From Clostridia bacterium (GTDB lineage: Bacteria; Bacillota; Clostridia; Christensenellales; Borkfalkiaceae): a stretch of DNA of 13,153 bases. The stretch is taken from assembly GCA_900767195.1 (NCBI GenBank), contig CAAFYG010000029.1, positions 1 to 13,153 of the forward strand, given 5' to 3'. The notes under the pieces are model-generated. The model saw only the letters and a program-made list of their open reading frames with translations. It was not told the origin of the DNA and did no database searches. Position numbers and translations under genes: made by a program. Shown here piece by piece: positions 9,012 through 13,153 of the stretch (positions are counted from its first letter, which is position 1; every line of letters begins with the position of its first letter).

Positions 9012-9908
9012 TTATTCTTTAATGCCGCCGATACTTAAATTGCCCATAATTTTATTGCGGAACGCCACGAATAATACGAGCGTGGGAATACACACGATAT
9101 ACGCGCCCGCAATCAGAATGGGCACCGTCATATTCGTTGCCGTATTGCTCTGCATGTAGAACAACCCGAGCGTAACCACGGGGTGGCTCGGCAGATAGAT
9201 GAGCGACACCGTATAATTATTCCACGCATCGATGAATACGAGAATCGCCACGCCCACGATCACGGGTACTGCAAGCGGAATCGCGATGCGGAGAAACACG
9301 GTGAAATCGCCCGCGCCGTCTATCCGCGCGGCTTCCGCGTATGTATTCGACTGCCCCTTAAAGGATTCGTAGAAAATGAGAAAGTACATGTTCGTGAAGC
9401 CTGCGCGCATAAAGAACACGCCCGGAAAATTATCGTATAAGCCGAGCAGACGCGACATCTGCAATTCCGAAGCCTGATTGCCCACGATGGGGATCACAAG
9501 CACGGTGAGTACCACCATGTATAAAAGCTTGCCGAATTTGAAATCATATTTCGCGCAGGCATACGCCGCCAGCATGGGCGACACCGTGGAAAAGAACGTA
9601 CAACCCACCGCATAAATCACGGAATTCACCATCATTTCGCCGAACAACACTTCGTATGAACCTACGGGTACGGCGATCATCCGAAACGCGTCTTTATAAT
9701 TCGACCACAGCCATTTTTCGGGCAAAGCGAGCGGCGAAGTTTTATCGTACCTGCCAAAGCCCGAAAATTCGGGGCGGTTTTTCAACGAAGACAAGAAACC
9801 CCAGATTAACAGCGAAAACAAAAGAGCCGTCCACGCGATGAGTAAACAAAACGCTGCAACCGACGCGGGATCGTTATTTTTATGTAACTTCGTTTCTTTA
9901 ATTTTCAT
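9012..9908 (-). CDS. Carbohydrate ABC transporter permease, MalG-like
   Basis: 298 residues, the usual length for this half of a CUT1-type sugar importer. The cytoplasmic EAA loop that contacts the ATPase is clear: EAARIDGAG at 192-200, then RIAIP ending at Pro211, matching EAA-x3-G-x9-I-x-x-P. Hydrophobic segments lie near 17-40, 94-115, 128-146, 162-180, 213-233 and 262-284, consistent with six membrane spans. The PEKW...NYKDAF stretch after the first span and the C-terminal GNLSIGGIKE are typical of MalG-type partners. The start is supported by AGGAGG at 9917-9922, inside the end of the upstream permease gene, which stops 3 bases earlier. It should form the membrane channel with the neighbouring permease. 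The imported sugar cannot be read from the sequence. Confidence 0.95.
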   Translation of the reverse strand: MKIKETKLHKNNDPASVAAFCLLIAWTALLFSLLIWGFLSSLKNRPEFSGFGRYDKTSPLALPEKWLWSNYKDAFRMIAVPVGSYEVLFGEMMVNSVIYAVGCTFFSTVSPMLAAYACAKYDFKFGKLLYMVVLTVLVIPIVGNQASELQMSRLLGLYDNFPGVFFMRAGFTNMYFLIFYESFKGQSNTYAEAARIDGAGDFTVFLRIAIPLAVPVIVGVAILVFIDAWNNYTVSLIYLPSHPVVTLGLFYMQSNTATNMTVPILIAGAYIVCIPTLVLFVAFRNKIMGNLSIGGIKE

Positions 9909-9911
9909 CGG

Positions 9912-10817
9912 TTATTCCTCCTTCGGCTGCAAACGATAGGTAAGCTTTCGCATACCGATCGTGGCGGGCAACGCGATCAGCGTAAACACCACGCCCGCGG
10001 CGGAAGCCGAACAATACGCCGTTTCCTGCCCCACGTTCACAACTTCCGCAAAATAGTAGTACCCCAGCGTTTGAAATTCGTTTGCCGCGCCCCACGAGAA
10101 GAATGAATAAAGCTGCGCGTAATTCGTGAAGAAGCCCGCTACCCCCACCACGAGATACGTGGCAAGCGTACCGTACATTTTCGGAAACGCCACGTAAATA
10201 AATTCCTGAAAGAAATTCATTCCGTCCAGCTTTGCATATTCCACCACCGATTCGTTTACGCTGCTCAGCGAGCCGAGATACATCACGATCTGCGCCCCGA
10301 AACCGATTAAAATGCCGTAGGTTACCACCGTCTGAAAACCGGTGGCGGGATTGGAAAGCAAGTCTTTCGGCGCGTGAAACACGTAGGGCAGCACGCGGTA
10401 AATATAATTTTTCGCAAGCACCACAAACACGATGGCGGAAATAATCGTGGGCAAAAACAGCACCACCTGAAAGAATTTGTAGCCCCAAACTTTCCGCCAC
10501 AGAACATAGCTGATTAAAATTGCAATCGGCGTGCTGATAAACACACCCACAAGATATAAAATCAGCGAATTTTTAATACGAATCCGATACGGAATTGTAG
10601 TGATAGTGCGGAAAAAGTCTTTGAAATTGTTCAGTCCGTTCCACACGAAATCGGGATTATCGTACCGCTTGAACGCCAACAAAATACTGTTTACGTTCAC
10701 GCAAAGATACATCAGCACGAACTGCGTGACGGGAAGCGCGAGAACGACGAACAAAAACACCCATTCCCGCCATTTTTTCTGTACGTTCTGCTTTGAAAAA
10801 GTTGATCTGATACTCAT
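9912..10817 (-). CDS. Carbohydrate ABC transporter permease, MalF/UgpA-like
   Basis: 301 residues. It has a first membrane span at about 18-40, a periplasm-equivalent loop with the NGLNNFKDFF motif common in this family, and further spans near 84-105, 113-135, 163-183, 215-233 and 268-288. The EAA loop reads EYAKLDGMN from Glu193, with Gly199 and Pro212 in the expected places. No long MalF-type extra loop is present, so it is the short UgpA/LplB-like form. It lies 31 bases after the solute-binding protein gene with a weak site (CAGG about 10 bases before ATG), and 3 bases before the MalG-like gene. The lower-quality ribosome binding site may keep permease levels below those of the binding protein, which is usual in such operons. 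No ATPase gene is present in the window. Confidence 0.95.
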   Translation of the reverse strand: MSIRSTFSKQNVQKKWREWVFLFVVLALPVTQFVLMYLCVNVNSILLAFKRYDNPDFVWNGLNNFKDFFRTITTIPYRIRIKNSLILYLVGVFISTPIAILISYVLWRKVWGYKFFQVVLFLPTIISAIVFVVLAKNYIYRVLPYVFHAPKDLLSNPATGFQTVVTYGILIGFGAQIVMYLGSLSSVNESVVEYAKLDGMNFFQEFIYVAFPKMYGTLATYLVVGVAGFFTNYAQLYSFFSWGAANEFQTLGYYYFAEVVNVGQETAYCSASAAGVVFTLIALPATIGMRKLTYRLQPKEE

Positions 10818-10848
10818 TTTAATTTAACCTGACGCTTGTATACGCCGC

Positions 10849-12492
10849 TCAATATCTCTGCGCGTAGAATGCGGAAATGCCCGCGATATATTCCGCCGCC
10901 GTTTTGGAAGTATTGTTGTAAAAATACGAAATCGGCTCTTTCACTTCCACGGGCATCAGCGCGTGGAAAGGCAGGTTTCTGAGAAGATCGAAATTGTTTT
11001 TCAGTTTGTCCGACCAAAGCTCTGCAATCACAACGTCGGTGGTATCCTGCTTCATCAAATCAAGTACGTTCTGCACCATTTTCGTGCAGGTGGAATATTC
11101 TTCTTCCGTGATGTTTTCAAGATATTCGAACGGGCGGAAGCAGCTTGAATGCGCCGCATAAGAAACAAGCTCGGAACGCTGCTGATTAAATTGTAAAAAC
11201 ATCTTCGTTAAAAGCGGCTGCTTCGTGTAGCTGCTCACCACCACGGCGTTGTATGAGTTTTCCGCAAAGATCGTCTGCCGTTCCACCGTTTTTGCCGGCA
11301 CGCCGTATTTCGTCTCGTCGGCCGCGCTGAAATTCGGCATGCACATCAGGCGGAAATTTCTCTTGCCGTAGCCGTCCGCTTCGCTGTAACTGCCCATATC
11401 GTTGAAGCCCTGGCGGATTTCGCTTTCCCACCAGCTGTATTCAAGGAAAATTCCGATCGGCGAAGACGATTCTTTCGAATAGATGAATTCTTCCTGCGCG
11501 CCCGTGTGCGAGTTGCTTGTAAACGCCTTTCCCGAAACGTATTTCGTGCCGTTTTTGCCGAGCAATTCCGCAAGCGCGATCGCCGCTTTCATACCGTCGC
11601 TCTCGATGATCGGCGAAATATCGTTCTCCGTCCAGAGTTTCTGCGCCGCTTCTTTGCCGAGATAATTTACGAGCATTGCCGTAAGCACCGAAGTGCGCTG
11701 ATACCAATTCGCTGCCGACCACGTAAACGGCGTAACGCCCACCGTGATCATATAATCGAGCAATTCCACAAACTGTTCCATCGTGGCGGGCTGACCGTCG
11801 TCGTACGTGCCTTTCACGCCGTCCGGCCCTTTGGAAAGCAGATGCCGATGCTGCGCCCACGACAAGCCGAGCTGACCGTCCTCGCCGAAATACAGTCCTT
11901 TGCTATCGAACAGATCGCCGTCGAACCACGCGCCGCCCACGCTGTAATAATAAGGAATGGCATAGTATTCGTTTTTGCCTTCCTGCTTCGAAACGTTGTA
12001 ATTCGGCTGCCATCTCGCATCCATGGTATCGAGTACCGATCTTACGGCGGTGTTACCCGTAAGCGAAGCGAGTTCGCCGTCGGTATCGAAAATTTTCTCT
12101 TCGATCCAATCGGTGATATTATAGAAAACGCCCGCCTTCACGCCCGCTTCGTACGCGATATTCGTAAAATAAATATCGAGATTATCGTAGGGAATGTTAT
12201 TATTTAAAGCCGTCGTCTGAAAAGGGCCTTTCTTGTTGGTGACTTTCACTTTCACCCCCACTTTTTCGGGATCTTCGGGGTTTACCCAATCTTTGTAAGC
12301 TTCTTCGAAGCGCGCCGCCGTGGCGTCTAACCAATCATGCCCGATACCGCCGTCGTAATTGCCGATATTCAGCACGGTTTTTCCGGAATAATCCTCTCCG
12401 TCTTCCCCGTCGATAGGGCGGCGCGAGCAAGCGCCGAAAGCCGTAATTCCCGTAGCGGCAGCCATTAAAATAGCAAGTACTTGTTTTTTCAT
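10849..12492 (-). CDS. Extracellular solute-binding lipoprotein of a sugar ABC importer
   Basis: 547 residues from the ATG at 12492. I prefer this start to an in-frame ATG at 12576: it has AGAGGT at 12499-12504, 6 bases upstream, and opens directly with a lipoprotein leader (MKKQVLAILMAAATGITAFGAC, Cys22), whereas the longer reading adds a Lys/Arg/Asn-rich stretch translated from the A-rich leader and hairpin. The mature protein begins with an Asp/Glu-rich linker and then TVLNIGNYDGGIGHDWLDA, in the manner of family 1 solute-binding proteins. YAIPYYYSVGGAWFD and FVELLDYM are typical of the ligand-cleft region, and many Trp and Tyr residues fit sugar stacking. Residues 222-233 form a Gly/Asp-rich loop (GPDGVKGTYDDG) that could bind calcium. 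At about 547 residues it is longer than the usual 400-450, as in LplA-like proteins, suggesting an oligosaccharide or complex glycan ligand. It is the likely first gene of the transporter unit. Confidence 0.93.
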   Translation of the reverse strand: MKKQVLAILMAAATGITAFGACSRRPIDGEDGEDYSGKTVLNIGNYDGGIGHDWLDATAARFEEAYKDWVNPEDPEKVGVKVKVTNKKGPFQTTALNNNIPYDNLDIYFTNIAYEAGVKAGVFYNITDWIEEKIFDTDGELASLTGNTAVRSVLDTMDARWQPNYNVSKQEGKNEYYAIPYYYSVGGAWFDGDLFDSKGLYFGEDGQLGLSWAQHRHLLSKGPDGVKGTYDDGQPATMEQFVELLDYMITVGVTPFTWSAANWYQRTSVLTAMLVNYLGKEAAQKLWTENDISPIIESDGMKAAIALAELLGKNGTKYVSGKAFTSNSHTGAQEEFIYSKESSSPIGIFLEYSWWESEIRQGFNDMGSYSEADGYGKRNFRLMCMPNFSAADETKYGVPAKTVERQTIFAENSYNAVVVSSYTKQPLLTKMFLQFNQQRSELVSYAAHSSCFRPFEYLENITEEEYSTCTKMVQNVLDLMKQDTTDVVIAELWSDKLKNNFDLLRNLPFHALMPVEVKEPISYFYNNTSKTAAEYIAGISAFYAQRY

Positions 12493-12498
12493 CGTTTT

Positions 12499-12504
12499 AC
12501 CTCT
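12499..12504 (-). promoter_or_regulatory. Ribosome binding site deciding the start of the solute-binding protein
   Basis: AGAGGT on the minus strand, 6 bases before the ATG at 12492. No comparable site precedes the in-frame ATG at 12576, which lies inside the inverted repeat. The leader between the hairpin and this site is almost all A and T and should be unstructured, which favours ribosome access. Confidence 0.65.
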
Positions 12505-12535
12505 ATGTGATTTTTTAAATTTTTTGTTTTTGATT

Positions 12536-12576
12536 TTGTTTCGGCTTATTTTTCTCATTAAAATAAGCCGAAACAA
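12536..12576 (-). promoter_or_regulatory. 17-bp perfect inverted repeat (hairpin or operator) upstream of the solute-binding protein
   Basis: The left arm TTGTTTCGGCTTATTTT (12536-12552) and the right arm 12560-12576 are perfect reverse complements, separated by a 7-base loop. On either strand the sequence following the stem is not a T-run (AAAATC on the minus strand, TTTG on the plus), so it is not a standard intrinsic terminator. It sits 87 bases after the oxidoreductase stop and about 44 bases before the solute-binding protein start. It could be an mRNA processing or stabilising hairpin, an attenuator, or a repressor site. Confidence 0.7.
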
Positions 12577-12662
12577 TTTGAAAGCCCGGGCTTGTTCGTT
12601 TTTGCCCGTTTATCCGCGTGAAAATTCTTCGGAAAAATCAACGATTCTGTTTTCTTCCTTAT
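12577..12662 (-). other. Intergenic region between oxidoreductase and solute-binding protein, proximal part
   Basis: 86 bases with no ORF worth calling. It contains the palindrome AAGCCCGGGCTT (12582-12593). I looked for a sigma-A promoter here and found only poor matches, for example TTTTTC and GATAAA spaced 17 apart, so a separate transporter promoter cannot be claimed; readthrough from the oxidoreductase gene is equally possible. Confidence 0.5.
12582..12593. promoter_or_regulatory. 12-bp perfect palindrome, possible operator
   Basis: AAGCCCGGGCTT is a perfect palindrome with a central CG step, the general style of LacI-family operators, and lies 5 bases from the larger inverted repeat. 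A site of this kind ahead of a sugar importer would fit local sugar-responsive control, but no regulator gene is in the window and a 12-bp palindrome alone is weak evidence. Confidence 0.35.
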
Positions 12663-13153
12663 TTAAAATTTTATCGGCAACGGATTTCCTGCATGCACCG
12701 TTTCGATGATTTCTATCAGTTTTTCAATCGTTTCGGGGGGATAGCCGAGCGGCTTTTTCTCGGTGATCGCAAAGTATACGTCATCGTACACCCGGCGCGT
12801 GCCTACGTCGAACGCCGTGCCCTGATATTCGCCTTTTTCTTCGTGCATTTTCAGATTTTCCGTGCAGTATATCGGCAGCCCGTTTTCGTCTTTCAGCGAT
12901 GCTTCGATCACGGGCTTTTCGGGATTTTCGCCGTCGATAATATATTTTCTTTCGAATTTCTGCGGCGTGCTCTTCATCGTGCCTTTCGTACCCTGCAATT
13001 TCAGATTATAATCGCTGTACGCGTCGATCGAATTGATTTCGATATCCACCACCGGTTTGTGAGGCGCGGTTAAAATGATTTTCACGTAATCTTCCGCATC
13101 GCCGCTCGTGATCGCCGTATCCAGCTTGGAATCCGCCACTTTCATTTCGGGCG
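12663..13153 (-). CDS. Gfo/Idh/MocA family oxidoreductase, C-terminal part only
   Basis: Only the last 163 or so residues are visible; the frame continues to the right edge without a start, and the Met at 13145 is internal (preceded by Pro-Glu). The visible part matches the C-terminal alpha/beta domain of the family: a beta-sheet face with VDIEINSIDAYSDYNLKLQG (substrate-side strands and the G-T-KG turn), a middle insertion (GENPEKPVIEASLKDENG), and the terminal VYDDVYFAITEKKPLGYPPE then EKLIEIIETVHAGNPLPIKF, the conserved 'dV....I..g..p...pe....v..ii' ending. The NAD(P)-binding Rossmann domain and catalytic Lys would be outside the window. Members oxidise or reduce sugars, inositols or sugar derivatives in the cytoplasm. 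Its position before a sugar importer suggests it acts on an imported sugar, though the 170-base gap leaves open that it belongs to a separate transcript. Confidence 0.85.
   Translation of the reverse strand, partial: PEMKVADSKLDTAITSGDAEDYVKIILTAPHKPVVDIEINSIDAYSDYNLKLQGTKGTMKSTPQKFERKYIIDGENPEKPVIEASLKDENGLPIYCTENLKMHEEKGEYQGTAFDVGTRRVYDDVYFAITEKKPLGYPPETIEKLIEIIETVHAGNPLPIKF

Noticed and set aside
11506..12207. Plus-strand open frame (233 codons) opposite the solute-binding protein
   Set aside because: Same reasoning: it is a shadow of the solute-binding gene, Arg/His-rich and without domain signals.
12493..12576. N-terminal extension of the solute-binding protein to the ATG at 12576
   Set aside because: It would put 28 Lys/Asn/Arg-rich residues ahead of a textbook lipoprotein leader, lacks a good ribosome binding site, and is translated from the A-rich leader and hairpin.
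12536..12576. Intrinsic terminator of the oxidoreductase gene
   Set aside because: The stem is strong, but neither strand has the run of T residues that must follow it, so termination cannot be claimed.
12577..12662. Sigma-A promoter for the transporter operon
   Set aside because: Only weak -35/-10 matches were found, so a promoter is not listed as a feature.
12663..13145. Complete short protein starting at the Met at 13145
   Set aside because: The frame stays open upstream to the window edge, no ribosome binding site precedes the Met, and the residues are clearly the C-terminal half of a Gfo/Idh/MocA domain.

Overview
The window looks like chromosomal DNA of an uncultured Gram-positive anaerobe, most likely a gut Clostridia member (Bacillota). 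The reasons are four lipoproteins with signal peptide II-type leaders, purine-rich AGGAGG-type ribosome binding sites, a sugar ABC importer without its own ATPase, and Ig-like surface modules of a kind common in gut Clostridia. The exact lineage cannot be read from the sequence; Christensenellales-like bacteria are one guess.

Every convincing gene is on the minus strand, so the window reads right to left as one apparent operon. From right to left: the C-terminal end of a Gfo/Idh/MocA-type oxidoreductase (12663-13153, cut by the window edge); a 170-base intergenic region with a 17-bp perfect inverted repeat and a 12-bp palindrome; a sugar-type solute-binding lipoprotein (10849-12492); two ABC permeases, MalF-like (9912-10817) and MalG-like (9012-9908); a 1021-residue multi-domain Ig/jelly-roll-like lipoprotein (5913-8978); a DUF4838-type lipoprotein related to glycoside hydrolases (3948-5900); and a very large lipoprotein (1-3933, cut by the left edge, at least 1311 residues) built from Ig-like domains and a repeating unit of about 435-445 residues.

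From the solute-binding protein leftward, gaps are 3 to 33 bases. Two Shine-Dalgarno sequences overlap the stop codon of the gene before, so the six genes are probably co-transcribed and partly translationally coupled. A reasonable model is a Gram-positive glycan-foraging locus. The large lipoproteins would sit on the outer face of the membrane and bind glycan or host or plant polymer, the DUF4838 protein would act on it, the importer would take up the released oligosaccharide, and the oxidoreductase would process a sugar inside the cell. The substrate is unknown, and the trio of large lipoproteins attached to an importer is the part most likely to be undescribed. I saw no mobile elements, tRNA, rRNA or CRISPR, and there is no gene-free stretch longer than about 170 bases.
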